A stretch of DNA of 64,000 nt from Sodiomyces alkalinus F11 (Eukaryota > Ascomycota > Sordariomycetes > Glomerellales > Plectosphaerellaceae). Positions within the stretch are counted from its first letter, which is position 1. Each line of letters starts with the position of its first letter. Location of the stretch: the NCBI RefSeq assembly GCF_003711515.1, contig NW_021167081.1, positions 2,722,483 through 2,786,482 on the forward strand, in the 5' to 3' direction. The translations under genes were made by a program, and so were the position numbers. Of the stretch, positions 47,455-59,063 are shown piece after piece. The notes below the pieces were generated by a model that was not told the DNA's origin, ran no database searches, and was given only the letters and a program-made list of their open reading frames with translations.

Positions 47455-47815
47455 TATCTTTTTCTAGTACCTATAGCAGCCTCTTCTATAGCAGACCTCT
47501 TTTATAGTAGACCTCTTCCATAGCAGTAAAGGTAGGTAGATTTCTTCTATGATATCGTGACGAAAAGCTAACTTTTTCTATATAGTAGGACCTTTTCTAT
47601 ATAGTAGTGCCTCTTCCACATAGCAGTACCTCTTCTATAATACCAGTGCCTCTTCTATAATAATATATAGGTAGATTCCCTCCACGATATCGTGACGAAG
47701 AGCTGACTTCTTCCACAAAGCAGGACCTCTTCTATAGCAGGACCTCTTCTATAGCAGGACCTCTCCTATACAGCAGGACCTCTTCCATAGCAGCAGTATC
47801 CGTGAGCGTATTTCA
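47455..47815. repeat. Degenerate ACCTCTTCTATAGCAGG repeats, two-level
   Basis: A 16-17-bp unit like CCTCTTCTATAGCAGGA recurs many times (47480-47530, 47600-47660, 47715-47795). A longer unit, GTAGATT...ATATCGTGACGAARAGCTRACT, appears at 47534-47573 and 47670-47708, about 136 bp apart. There is no coding frame. Confidence 0.8.
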
Positions 47816-48003
47816 GGACCAGGACTTCTTGGTTTTCCTAGTATAGACAGATATAGATATAAAGTATAATTAAATCTCATTTATATATATTTATATAAAA
47901 TTTACACTGGTAATATATCTTATCCGTACTTATATATTATTACCTATACTACCTCCGGGCCAAAGTTAGTATAGTCTGATATCTAAGGATAGCTATATAT
48001 TTT
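47816..48003. other. AT-rich spacer; nothing recognised
   Basis: Very AT-rich DNA between the degenerate repeats and the left end of the Mutator-like element. The outer border of that element may lie here. Confidence 0.4.
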
Positions 48004-48155
48004 AGGGGATAGATAAATAGCAGATACGTTTAGATATCCAGCAGGTAAAATATATATATACAGAGACAAGTTCCTTTATATACAAACAGCCTAATAATAT
48101 CGGGGTCCCGGGTGTATAGGTATAAGCTATAATATTTACGCGTAGCTCTTAATTC
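48004..48155 (+). repeat. Left terminal inverted repeat of the MULE
   Basis: It aligns with the reverse complement of 50478-50630. Shared blocks include GTTTAGATATCCAGCAGG (right copy GTTTCGATATCCAGCAGG) and TTTACGCGTAGCTCTTAATTC. Confidence 0.85.
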
Positions 48156-48599
48156 AGTGTATTTATAAAGCAAAAGAGTAACTAACCTAGGTAAGTAAAT
48201 AGCCTTAAATTACTATCTTATTAAGTTCTATTAGTTCCCGAGCAGCGTCCGTAATCGCCCTCTTTATTACCTTACGTAGATATAGGTCTTTATCTGATTA
48301 ACCCTTAAAGTAGGCAGAAATATCGCCCTCGCGATAATCGGTCAGATTAACCTTAGTCTTTTCCTCCTCTTCTTAAGACTCTTCCTTAAAATCGTCGTTA
48401 AAAATACGGGCGCTACGCCTTAGGGCTTATATTCCAGGCTTAAACGTCGTAGCTAGATCTATAGACGCCGGTAAAGGTAGGAGGGTAGTTACTTCGCGAC
48501 GCTCTTCTGCTTATATAACATCGAAATCTAATAAAGCCCTTTTCGTGCTAGTCTTACTATAGCCTTCTTTATAACTTAAATCAGATATTTTAACGACGC

Positions 48600-50000
48600 C
48601 TTTTAGGCGGCCTTTTCCGCGTATAATTATCGGATTAAAGGGTCTAGGAGTCTCGGAGCCAGGAATCATCGTATTTATCTTACCACGATTCTACTACTAG
48701 TATCGATGAATCGACGATTAAGTTAACGGCTCCTTACTACATAGATAGATAAGAAGTACGTAATGGTAAGGCAGGTCTAGGCAGCGTAGAATAGAATAGG
48801 GCTAGTATAGATCTTCTATAGAGCTTAGGGTATAACCTTTTGTCTAATAAAGCTAAAGAGAATCCCCCCCATAAAAAACTATACCCTATTTATTCTTAAA
48901 GACCTCTGATAAGAAGCTCCCGGCTCTGGTGATGCTAGAAAAGACATAGGTTACGGAATACTATTACTAGGTCGCCCGAGGAGCTATAAAGGAATAACTT
49001 AAGGCTAGTATACGACCCCTTAATAATAGAAGTCGTGGAGTGGCTAAAGTAAGGCTAGTAATTAACCTAGTAACGAATAATCTTCTCCTTAAATAGGCTA
49101 ATCTAAGTTTTTATAGCGTAATTAACTATAAGAGCTAGGTGCTTACTATAGCGTTAAAACTCTCTAAGTTATTTCGTGAATTTATCCTCCCAGCTATAAG
49201 TAATTAAGGCGTTCTAGGCCTTAGGGAAAGTAGTATAGATTAGGTAGCACTTAATTATATTACCGACCTTTATTAGCTTCGGAAAATACTACTTATACTT
49301 AGCAAGGATATTTATATTAACGTGCTAGAGGTATAGAATATAGGGAATATATCTTAACTTTTACTAGTTATCTAACACATTTATTAGGGCTAGCTCCTGG
49401 TCGGAAATAAAGTAACGCGGGAAAGAGAATCTCTCGCTAAGGTATTTAGCTAAGTAGTTAAAAGCCTACGTGTATTATTCCTCTTTTTCGCTATCGATAA
49501 AGACATAAATAACCCTAGAACGCCTTGCGTAATAGCGATATACCGTATATATTAAGTAGGAGTATATTAAACCTATTAGTCTTATAGGTATAATTGAATA
49601 CTAGTATATTAGGAAAGTATTTAAGGAGCTTTTAGGCAGAGCGGGAAGTAAGAAACAAGCACTTTACTCGACCTTATTCGTCCTTTAAATCGCGGTAAAA
49701 GTACTTAGTATTATTCTCTAATTACTATATAGTTAGTATATAGTTAGATATAAAGAAGGGACGTATATACTTACCTCGTAGAGCTACTAGAGTAGGGTAT
49801 AGCTAGCTAGTTCTTTATATCGGTATCGGCTAAGTGGGTTAAGGATATCTCGACTCGAGATATCCTTAAGAGGTCCCCCCTCTACCACTTTAGGATTATA
49901 AAGCTTCGTTATAATCTAATAGGGCCGAATACGGCTATTCTATATAGTAGCGACCTTATCTTTACGTGTTACTAGCTAGGAGGTTTGGAAGGATAGAAAG
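48600..50000 (-). pseudogene. MULE transposase, RIP-mutated, with a 50-bp intron
   Basis: Read on the minus strand. A block ISDQELALINVLDN (about 49375-49415) matches the MULE core containing a catalytic Asp, and a stop-HVNINILAKYK stretch (about 49300-49330) matches the WHVNxxxL motif with Trp changed to a stop. SWEDKFTK and ESFNAIVST follow (about 49140-49200), then a long C-terminal part. An intron at 49725-49774 (minus strand GTAAGTATAT ... TACTAAC ... TAG) interrupts the N-terminal part. Stops are mostly of Gln/Trp type. Confidence 0.65.
49725..49774 (-). other. Putative intron in the MULE transposase
   Basis: The minus strand begins GTAAGTATATACG, has a consensus TACTAAC branch box and ends CTATATAG; 50 bp. 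It resembles the host introns in rpa2 and naa20 in length. Confidence 0.5.
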
Positions 50001-50020
50001 GAAGATGCCTTAAGAAAGCC

Positions 50021-50404
50021 GTGATTATAAGTAAAGGCCTCACTACTATTAATAGGTTACATAACCTATGGCCTATCTCTGCCCTTAATAGATATACGGA
50101 AAGGGTAATTAGTTATCTACGAGCTTATTTTACGGCGCTTAGTGGTATAGGTATCGAAGACGTTAACGGCCTAAAAAGCTCCGCCTTTTCTATAGCGATA
50201 CGTTACATGTATAGCCTCGCCCTTATAAGGATACTATTCGGCGATAACGAAGCTATATCTATTAGAGAACGCGTAAGACCGAATAGCCGTTCTGCCTCTT
50301 CCCTGGATATAAAAACGAGGCTAGAGGGAGGGGGGGGGCGTAAAGGCGGTCGCCGGGCTCTAAATCCATTATTAATCGTGGCGTCGATAGAGGCGTTAAT
50401 ATAG
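50021..50404 (+). other. Uninterrupted 127-codon frame inside the MULE; uncertain
   Basis: This frame lies between the transposase and the right inverted repeat and is unusually free of stops for this region. The opposite strand is also open over most of it, so the coding strand is unclear. No family was recognised. It could be a second MULE gene, the transposase N-terminus read in antisense, or chance. It ends just before the GGTAGGTTA repeat, with a Gly/Arg-rich stretch (EGGGGRKGGRR) near the C-terminus. Confidence 0.25.
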
Positions 50405-50460
50405 GTAGGTTAGGTAGGTTAGGTAGGTAGGTAAGGTAGGTAAGGTAGGTAAGGTAGTAT
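50401..50460. repeat. GGTAGGTTA / GGTAGGTAA microsatellite
   Basis: Imperfect repeats of TAGGTTAGG, then TAGGTAAGG, just inside the right inverted repeat of the MULE. The unit is not the TTAGGG telomere repeat. Confidence 0.9.
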
Positions 50461-50477
50461 AATATAAGGCTACGAGG

Positions 50478-50630
50478 GAATTAAGAGCTACGCGTAAATA
50501 TTATAGCTTATACCTACGTACCCGGGACCCCGATAGTAGTAGCCTGTTTATGTATAAAGGAGCTTATCTCTGTATATTTATATTTTACCTGCTGGATATC
50601 GAAACGTACCTGCTAATTATCTATTCCTAT
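50478..50630 (-). repeat. Right terminal inverted repeat of the MULE
   Basis: The reverse complement matches 48004-48155; see the left copy for shared blocks. Confidence 0.85.
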
Positions 50631-50733
50631 GTATTATCGAAATAAACGGAGTAATAATAGGCTATAATCCAAGGATAACTAATACCTAGTGATATAACCG
50701 CGTAGATACGGCTTTAGAGTGGTTTCGGCAGAC

Positions 50734-51070
50734 TGTTATATAACCCCCCTTTTCAAGGCCGCCGGATCCACTGCCTATATATACATTAAGGACAGGCTCA
50801 GGATAATCCTATCAAGGGATTATCATTTATTTATCATCCTCTTTTGTAATTACATATTCTACGGTTAAGGTACCCTAATCAGAATAGTGACTACCGATCT
50901 ACTTCTTCGCTAAAGGTTATAATAGTATTAGTTATGTTTTAGTTATATATCGTGGTTTTACTAGACTAACCTCTTTATCTAATCTTTATCTTAACGATCT
51001 AGTACCACTACGTCTTTATCTAGTTATAATATAGTACTCGGAGGCGGATTTATTCGGCGTTCCCAAAGTA
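50734..51070 (+). repeat. Probable 5' LTR of Gypsy3 (right border uncertain)
   Basis: TGTTATATAACCCCCCTTTT is a typical opening of fungal Gypsy LTRs. The partner LTR lies outside the window, so the end cannot be set; GTTCCCAAAGTA near 51060-51072 is a candidate. Confidence 0.35.
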
Positions 51071-52734
51071 TTCTAACCCTAATTAAAGTAATAAAGGCGC
51101 TCGAGGGAGGTTCCGGCCCTCCTAAATGGACTATTAGTTAACGACCGCTAAAGAATATAAAGATAATAACTAAGGAAGGATTTAACGCTTTAAGACTAAG
51201 GGGATATTTACCCTAATAGATTTAGAGAAAAAGAAACGACTATATAGGTAAGATAGGAAGCACCTTTAGCACTTGTAATTATAAGCCCCGCCACCGCGGA
51301 GGTAGTAACTATAGGAACAGAAGAAACCGATTAGATTATAATAGAGTTAGATTCCGGATATAGAATAGACTCGATAAGGGGCTTATAACCCCTACTACTA
51401 ATTAAAATAGATTCTCGTATAATAGCGAAGAAAGGATAAGACCGCCGAGAGTAGCTTACACGGATTAGCGTAATAAACCCCTGATAAACTAAAGAAAAGA
51501 CTAATACCGAGTATAGGAACGAAATAATAAGGCCTTATATAAGGACCCGATAATCTAATAGATAAAACCTTTACGGACCCCGTAAGTAAGTTATAATACA
51601 TCTTTATAAGACTTAGCGTATAATATTACTAATATTAATATCCGTGAGTATAGTCCCTTTACTAATAGGTAATCTCCTAATTATAAAAGGTCTTTTCCTT
51701 TAAGGTGAGTTAGAAAAGCTTAACCCCGAAGACAAATATCACGGAGTAAATCCTAGGACCGCCCTTTTATTAAAGACTTTATTACTCTTATTAAGATAAG
51801 ATAATATATATAATAATTTAGCTAGTATCTAAAATACTTATAGAATCTTCTCGCTAAATGATTAGTTCAAAGAACCTTTCCCTAAACGCCCTAACCCTAT
51901 TATTATTATTCGCCTACCCCCTCGCACTTATACCTAAAACACTATAGATACTTAGACTTAGTATTACGAGCCTACCCCCGTTATCGTTATTAGCGACTCC
52001 GACGATAAGGCTCCCTTACCGGCTATTCCCCTTATTCTCACACCCGCCACTTCTACTACCCTTTATTAGGGGAACCACGATATCAGGGCTACGGCCTTAC
52101 CTCCGCCCGCTCCTAGACTAACTACTATATCCGCCACGGCTCCGACTACTATTTCGATAACTACCCCTAACACTACCCCTATTACTGCCCCTAGATTAGC
52201 CTTTAGATCTACCCCTGCCTATAAATCGACTACTACCCCTGCCTAGCCTGCCTTTACTATCTAGCCCGCTTTAAACACTCCTACTACTATTACCCCTAAG
52301 TGCTAGCAGCCCCTAGCTGCCGCTAAAGACCTAATTAAGCTACTATAGACTCTAATAAGCCGTGACGAAGAGAGTGTAATGGCCGAGGTTAATCAAGTAT
52401 TACCCCCTATTACTACTATATTAAGAGCACCCCTAAATCCCCTCGCTACTAGAGCTCCCCGCTTTAATAGTAAGTCCCTCTTTACGTTCCTTAGCAGTAT
52501 AATAACTATACTAAGCTTAGCCGCTTTAGTAAAGCCGATAAGATTACCTATATTAAGCTATACACGGATACGGCTATTCGTCCTGCTATTATACGCCCAG
52601 TTAAAGAGGTTTAAGGCGCTAAGGGTGATTAGTCTAATCTAGTGAAGAAGCTCGTTAAGAAGTACTCTTATCTAGATCCAGACTACTAACTTAACTTCTC
52701 TTATAAGGTTTATTAGCATCGGGTGAAATATAAG
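51070..52734 (+). pseudogene. Gypsy3 5' internal region / gag start, RIP-mutated
   Basis: Thr/Pro/Ala-rich coding-like plus-strand sequence (about 51950-52320, many ACTACCCCT units) followed by a stretch with an 87-codon frame at 52379-52642 (MAEVNQVLPP...). It is probably the gag N-terminal part continued after LINE3 at 59075. No zinc knuckle is seen in this part. Confidence 0.4.
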
Positions 52735-52745
52735 ACGTATAAGAT
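52735..52745. repeat. Target site duplication of LINE3, left copy (ACGTATAAGAT)
   Basis: Eleven bases identical to 59064-59074, which follow the poly-A tail. This fits target-primed reverse transcription and defines both LINE3 ends. Confidence 0.88.
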
Positions 52746-53140
52746 CACTCCCTTATAACTCACGTGGGGGGACCTACGTTTTACGCGCAAACGCCCTAAA
52801 CCACTCAAAAACTATATTAATCGATAGCTCTTTTCAAGCTCTATACTCCTATCTATAGCCCTGTATCGCGCAAGTGCTAATTGAGGCGTATTATAAGTGC
52901 GAAAATGCTTGGAAATGGGCTTACGGCTCCCGCGTGTGCGGGGGAAAAGTCTGATATGGCCCGTGCGCGTACGCTGACAAAGCAGCAAGCCTAGCCGCGC
53001 AGAGCCGCACCCCCGACCTCTAACCAGCCCTAACGCCATAAACAACAACCCACCAGCCACAACACTAGCCATAATAACGCCCCTAACGGCCCTAACACCC
53101 CCCTCTTAAGGCCCCTATAACTATAAACGGCCTAGGGGAG
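52746..53140 (+). other. 5' UTR of LINE3
   Basis: GC-rich DNA matching the minus-strand 5' end of LINE1 (13900-14249). The part 52860-53090 keeps many CpA and TpG (ACAACAACCCACCAGCCACAA), in contrast to the rest of the element. The inverted pair CCGCGTGTGCGGG is in this part. Confidence 0.7.
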
Positions 53141-54597
53141 GTGGATATAGGTAATACCTCTAATATAGAGGATGTAACCCTCGCTACGCCCCTAAATTCG
53201 AAAAGACACTTTAGCCCCTCTATGCCTACTCCTAGACGCTTTTGTAGGACCCAAATCGAATTCCCCTCGGACTCGGAAGCCGAAGGCGCTTTCGAAACGC
53301 CCTCTAGGGCCCCCCCTGCCTCGAGGGGCCCCCCTGCTAAAAAACCGAGTCTCTTAGGCTCTAAATAGGCTAAAAGGGCCCCTGGTATAGCTAAAGCCCC
53401 TAGAGAAACCTCGGCCGAGCCCTAGAAGTCGACTAGATTAGCTAGTAAGGCATAGGCTAAGGAACTACTCTAATAGGCCCTTTAGCTGCTTTAACAGGCC
53501 TATACCCTTAACCCTGCCCCCTAGATTAAAGCCTTATCCGTAGGGCTTAAATCTACTATTAACGGTACCCCGAAACCCTAGCCTTCTATACTCGAATAGA
53601 AGGTCGACGAACTAGCCTAGGTAGTTCATAGGCTTACAGAATAGCCTAAACCCCTTTATAGCGAGGCTATAAAGGGGAAAAAAGACCCTACCCAGGCCCC
53701 TACTTTAGGGGCTTCGGTAGCTTTAGCCCTATTAGCCCCTCTCCCTGTAGCACCCCACCTATTAGACCCTAAAAAGGTCTCTAAGGTTATTCTATAACCC
53801 ACGGCAGGGGCAGCGATTCCTAGGGAAAACTTCGACCCCCTCGCGCTTCGGAATAAGCTTAATAGCGCCCTAAAATTCCCTGCAGTTACGGCTATTAGCC
53901 GGTCGACTAACGGGAACCTTATTTTTACCCCGGGGCCGAAATACAGCGTTTAATAGCTCCTAGACTTATAGAATTAGTGGTTTAAAGAGCTAAACCTCCC
54001 TCTCTAGCCCCCCTAGCCTGTAGGCGACTAGTTTAAGCTAGTTATTAAATAGGTGCCTTCTAAAGCCTTTAGGGCTAGGGGTAGCGATACCCCTTTACCC
54101 GATCCGTCTATACCGCCGTAAGAGGCTCTAAACCGAAGCCTATAATAGGGCCTAGGCCTATAGGACCTAGCTACTAAAATCGGCACCTTTAATCCTATTA
54201 GGGTAGTAGGGAAGCCTTAGTGGCTAGGGGCTCTAAACGCGTTTTACGGTATAGTGGTTATTTCTATACCCTCCACTGAAGAATAGAAGTACTGCCTACA
54301 ATAGGGGCTTTATATAGCTAGTTAGCGGCTAAAGGTCTTTAAACATAGGCCTATAACCCCTAAAACCTAGTGCTCTAATTACTGGAAATTCGGGTATACT
54401 CGAGGGACTTATAAAGGCCTAGTTTCCTGCCCTATCTATGCCGATAAAGGCTATAGGGAGGAATACTATTACTATAACGAGTATAAAGAATACGGAGACT
54501 ACGAGTATAAGACCTATAAGTGCTATAACTGCGAGGGAGATCACCCCCCCTTTAGCAGGGACTATAAGGTCTTTTAAGCTATAAAACCCTAAATTCA
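53141..54597 (+). pseudogene. LINE3 ORF1 (zinc-knuckle protein), RIP-mutated
   Basis: The frame begins at ATG 53141, is open for 75 codons (MDIGNTSNIED... rich in Ser/Pro), and continues in the same frame with RIP-type stops. Near the end, CSNYWKFGYTRGTYKGLVSCP and KCYNCEGDHPPFSRDYKVF are two zinc-knuckle-like segments in which several Cys/His now read Tyr. The role is RNA binding in the retrotransposition particle, by family knowledge. Confidence 0.75.
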
Positions 54598-56050
54598 ATA
54601 AATAAAGGGGCTTTTAGTTCGAAAGATATCCGGTTTACTTAATATAACGTCGATAAATAGGCCCCGGCGTAAAAGGCTATCCTAAAATAGGCTTTAGAGG
54701 CTTCGGCTAATATAGTCCTTATTCAGGAACTAGCCTACGTCTCGATACTAGAAGTGTGGTTTATTCGGAACTACCCTGCTTTCTATATCGTTACGCCTAT
54801 ATCCTAAAAAACCTAGTTCTTCCCTATTAAGCCTAGGGTCCTTACTTATATAAGAAAGGGCTCTAGTATCGATTTTCCACACCGCGAAGACCTTGTAGAC
54901 GATATAGACGCGTAGATTATAGAGGTTTATTATCTATAGACCTTTTATATTCTACACGTCTATAATTAGATAGAATAGGACCCCGAAATATTAGGCCGAG
55001 GGCGGCCCCCTAGCCCTACCCCTTCTCCCTCTTCCACTTCTTCTTCTTCATTCCCCTCCTTTTTAGACCCTAGAAGCCGGCTCTAGACCGAGGATCGAGT
55101 ACTATAGGGCCTATAGATCCCTAAGGCTCCCCTTATTATAGGGGACTTTAATAGAAACCACTAGCAGTGGAATAGAGCTGCTACTAACTAGGCTTCTATT
55201 AGGGCCTAGGCTTTAGTAGACTAGTTAGATAGCCTCGGAGCGATCTATTTAGTAGATTCTGAAGAAGCTAACCTAAATGGGGGGACCTTTTTTAGGTCTA
55301 CTCTTTGTTAAGAGTCGGTTATAGACCTAGCGTTTTACACGCCCGGCTTCGATTATCTCCACTTCCATATGTGGAAATATATCGAAAATACTACCTCTCT
55401 ATACCGCGCTATCCTCCTTTCGGCTACTATTTTAGACTCTGATGATCCTATAAATAGGTCCCTCCCGCCGGCTTATAACTATAAGCTAGCAGATTAGGAC
55501 CTATTTTCTAGCACCCTAAAGAGCCTAGTACCTAGCCTCGACTAGGATATTTAATAGGCTATTAACGCCTCGGACTAGGATTCTTTAGGCCGCTACCTTT
55601 CGGCTACTATTACCCTAGTGCTTAAGGCTTTAGTGCCTAAGCTTCGGATAGTAGGGCGTTCGAAGCCGTGGTGGACTAAAGAGCTAAAAGCCCTACGAAA
55701 ATTAGCTAATAGGGCTTTTAGGACTTTTCGAAAGGTAAAAAAGGGGGCCTCGGCCACCTAGTCGCCTTTAGAAGCCCTCTTAGAAAGAAGCTTAAAACGC
55801 CTACTACCGGGCGGTTAAAATAGCAAAACACGACCACTAGGAGGCCTTCCTAGCCTATACCGAAGGCCCTAAAATCTTTAAGGCCTATAACTCTAGGAAA
55901 AGCGGCCTTAACGCGAAAATCCCACCGATTTAAACGCCTACGAAGCAGAAGGCCTACGCCTTCGAAGATAAATATAACGCCCTACTTCACACCCTTTTTC
56001 TCGCACCGTCTTCTTCATCTTCTTCTTCCTCTTCTTCTTCTTCTTCTTTC

Positions 56051-56103
<53 letters not shown>

Positions 56104-58850
56104 TTCTTCTTCCTCTTTCTCTTCTTCTTCTTCTTCCGCTACTAACGCCCCTAAAGCCCCTGTATTTATAGGTCTTTTAGGGGACCTAGGCCCCTCCTAC
56201 CCTTTGAACGGCCCCTAGAGCCTGACTAGATCACGCAGTAAGGGCCTTAGAAGACCGTGGGAGTAGCCTAGCCTCTAGGCTACCGAACTACAGCGTGCTA
56301 TATTCGGAGCTACTAAGGGAAAAGCCCTAGGGCCTAATAGGATTAGTCTAAACCCGATCTAGCAGGCCTATAACGTTATCCCCGGGTCCTTTTTATAAGC
56401 CTATTTAGCCCTGCTTTTAGTAGGCTACTACCCTACCTACTAGAACGAAGCCCTAGGGGTCGTTTTACTAAAGCCAGGGAAGAAGGATTATTCTAATCCT
56501 AAGTCTTATAGGATTATAGCCTTCCTAAACTGCTTACCTAAAGTTCTCGAGAGGGTTATAGCTGCTAGGCTTAGCTTTATAGCTAATACTCGCGACGACC
56601 TTCTATACCCTAGTTAAATAGGGGTTAGAAAATAACGCTGTGCTATCGATACGGCCCTTCTCCTCGTCTACTGTATCGAAAAATAGCGTAAATCACGCTA
56701 GAACCCGGTAACTTGTACGCTATTTTTGGATATTAATAGAGCCTTCGATCACGTCGCCCGTCCTTAGCTACTTAGGACCCTTTAAGAACTATAACTACCC
56801 CTGAACCTAGTTAAATGGGTAGCCTTTTTTACAGAAAACAGGCGTATCTGACTATCCTTCGAGGGGCAGGTTTAGTAGCTCACTCCCCTAAATATAGGGG
56901 TTCTATAAGGCTCCCCGGTCTCCCCTATCCTTTTCCTAATTTATATTAGGAAGGTTATAGCGGGCCGGGTTTCCAGGGCCTTTAGCTATCCTATATCGAC
57001 GATTTCTAGCTATCTATAGTATCTACGTCGACTAGGAAAAACTATAAAGCCCTAGAAAAAGCCATAACCTCCCTTTTCGACGTAGTAAAAGTTAACTAAG
57101 TCCTTTTTAACCCCTGAAAAAACAGAGCTTATTCACTTCTATCGAATACGCTTTAAAGAAGATACTCTAGTTACTATAGGGGGACACCTAGTTAAACCCA
57201 CGTTAGGTGGTATTAGGTGGCTAGGGGTCTGGTTTAATCCTAAGCTATCCTTTAAACTCTATATCGAGAAACGCCTAAATTCAGCTTCTGGGGCCCTAAA
57301 TAGGTTATACAGGATAGCTAGCTCGTAGAGGGGCTTTTCTTAAGGCTCTACGGTAGCTATATATAGCCTATATAGCTTGCCTAGCTGATTTTGGCTCGTA
57401 GCTCTGGTAGGACCCTAAATCACCGAAAAAACACCTCGTAGCCTAGAGCGCCTATAATACGGCGCTCTAGTTAGGGCCTTAGGCGCTTTTAGGGGGGCCC
57501 CTTTACGGCCTCTAGAACTTAAAGTATTAGTACCCCTAGCGGCGGTTCGGTTAACTAGGTCTAATAGGCTTTATGCCTTTAGGACCTTAAAATTCCTACT
57601 AAAGCACCCTATTAAGCGCTAGCTCCTAGGAGACGGAAACAACCTTACCCTTCTTTAGAACCTATAGCCTACCACACAGGTATACAGGCTAGGCCTAGAA
57701 ATAGTGGGTTTAATAGGTTAGTCTTAGGATATAGAGGGCCCCTCGGCTAGGTGGAAGGCCCCCTAGGCTTCGGAACCTTGAGCGGATCTAAGGCCCTTTT
57801 CCCCGAAAGACCGGCCTATTATAGCCACTAACCCTAGCCCTGGCCCTGGCCCTAATACCCTCGATTAGAAAATAGCCCACCTCGAAGCCCTCGCTGAAAT
57901 ACAATAAGGCCTAGGGGAATAGGTTGCTATTTTGTATACCGACGGCTCCCTAGGCCACCCTACTAGGCCCTCTAGAGGACCCTTATAGACTATAGCCGCT
58001 GTGATACAGTGGACTAATACCGGAAGGCCCTATAAAGCTATAGGCTTTAACCTAGGGGCCGCTACCGAAGTCGCGGACGCTGAATTATACGCTATTCTCC
58101 AGCCCCTTTACGCTGCCCTAGAGTAGACGCCGAGGCCCCTAGAGTACTATATTTTTAGTGATTCCTAGGCCGCTATTTAAAAGCTTCAGCGCACCTTATA
58201 GTAGGCTATAGAAGCTAAAGACCTTATTTCACGCCTTAAACAACTAGGCACGTCGGTCTCTGTGTCGTGGTGCCCCTCGCACGTGGGGATAGAAGGGAAC
58301 GCACTAGCGGATAAGGTAGCTAAAGGGCCGTTAAACCCCGAAAAAGCTACTAAATTCGTTAGCTTAGTTACCCTTAGCCACCTAAAACGCCGGGTAAATA
58401 AAGCCCTTATTTAACACTAGAAAACCCTATAGAATCACGAAGAGGAGGAGGAGAAAAGAGGTATATCGGTTCGATTAGGCCGCCTATATCGGCGACTAGT
58501 CCGCGATAACCTCCGTTTCTCCCGAAAACCACTACTAATATAAGGCCCTAGGTGGGTAAAATCGGCTTTTACGCAGTTAAAAACCGGCTTCGGATACCTA
58601 AAAAGCCACTAAAAAAGGACGTAAAACTGCGCTAACGACCGCTATTCCTATCCCTGCTCCCCTATACAGGATACAGCACACCTTATTCTTTCCTGCGCTT
58701 TTTATAAAGATGAACGAAGAGCCCTGCGGGAAGCCCTAGTAGGCTTACCACTATCTCTGCCGCTATTATTTAGTACTGAAAAAGGAATATAGGCCTGATA
58801 GGCCTACCTTTTAGCTGCTAAAATAGCCTCCGCAGAGTGGTATAGGGCGT
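54598..58850 (+). pseudogene. LINE3 ORF2 (endonuclease, RT, RNase H), RIP-mutated and frameshifted
   Basis: The endonuclease shows IIGDFNRNHQQWN near 55140 and VIDLAFYTP near 55315. A poly-Ser tract lies at 56009-56137. RT has GVVLLKPGKKDYSNPKSYR (about 56455), DINRAFDHV (about 56730) and Tyr-Ile-Asp-Asp at 56992-57003, intact. RNase H starts YTDGSLGHP (about 57937) and includes SWCPSHVGIEGNALADKVAKG near 58265-58328. An extra base near 55780 and a missing base near 56960, compared with LINE1, shift the frame. Confidence 0.85.
56009..56137 (+). repeat. (TCT/TTC)n microsatellite encoding poly-Ser in LINE3
   Basis: About 130 bp of TCTTCTTC with occasional CCT and TTT. It is the homologue of the AAG tract in LINE1 that received Gypsy1. 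Confidence 0.93.
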
Positions 58851-59042
58851 AAACCACAATCCCTGCGGTCTAGTTATTTTGCTTTGGTTTTTTACCTATT
58901 AGGCTTTATTAGGCAGATTGTTACGGAGGATTTCCTTTGTTTAATACGCTCTATTTTACTGTACCTAGCTTCTAATAGCCTCTAGCCCTTAGGGCGATAG
59001 GCGCCGCGCCATAGCTTCAGGGCTGTATACGTGTAATGAATC

Positions 59043-59063
59043 AAAAAAAAAAAAAAAAAAAAA
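59043..59063 (+). repeat. Poly-A tail of LINE3
   Basis: A run of about 21 A ends the element directly before the right target duplication. Confidence 0.95.

Larger units (their letters stand above)
48004..50630 (-). mobile_element. Mutator-like DNA transposon (MULE) with long inverted ends, RIP-mutated
   Basis: The left end (48004-48155) and right end (50478-50630) are reverse complements over about 150 bp. Both carry a GATATCCAGCAGGTAAAATAT stretch, TCGGGGTCCCGGGT, and TATAAGCTATAATATTTACG. Between them a minus-strand frame has MULE transposase features. Long inverted ends with an internal transposase are the usual MULE form. The exact outer ends and the 8-10-bp duplication are not resolved. 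Confidence 0.75.
52746..59063 (+). mobile_element. LINE3: complete Tad-like LINE with poly-A tail, RIP-mutated
   Basis: It is 6318 bp long, with a 5' UTR, ORF1 with zinc knuckles, ORF2 with endonuclease, RT and RNase H, and about 21 A at the end. It is the same family as LINE1 but in the opposite orientation. At least two one-base indels relative to LINE1 (near 55780 and near 56960) break ORF2 in addition to RIP-type stops. It is inserted in Gypsy3. Confidence 0.93.

Noticed and set aside
50401..50460. Telomere-like repeat
   Set aside because: Units are GGTAGGTTA/GGTAGGTAA rather than TTAGGG, irregular, and inside a transposon.
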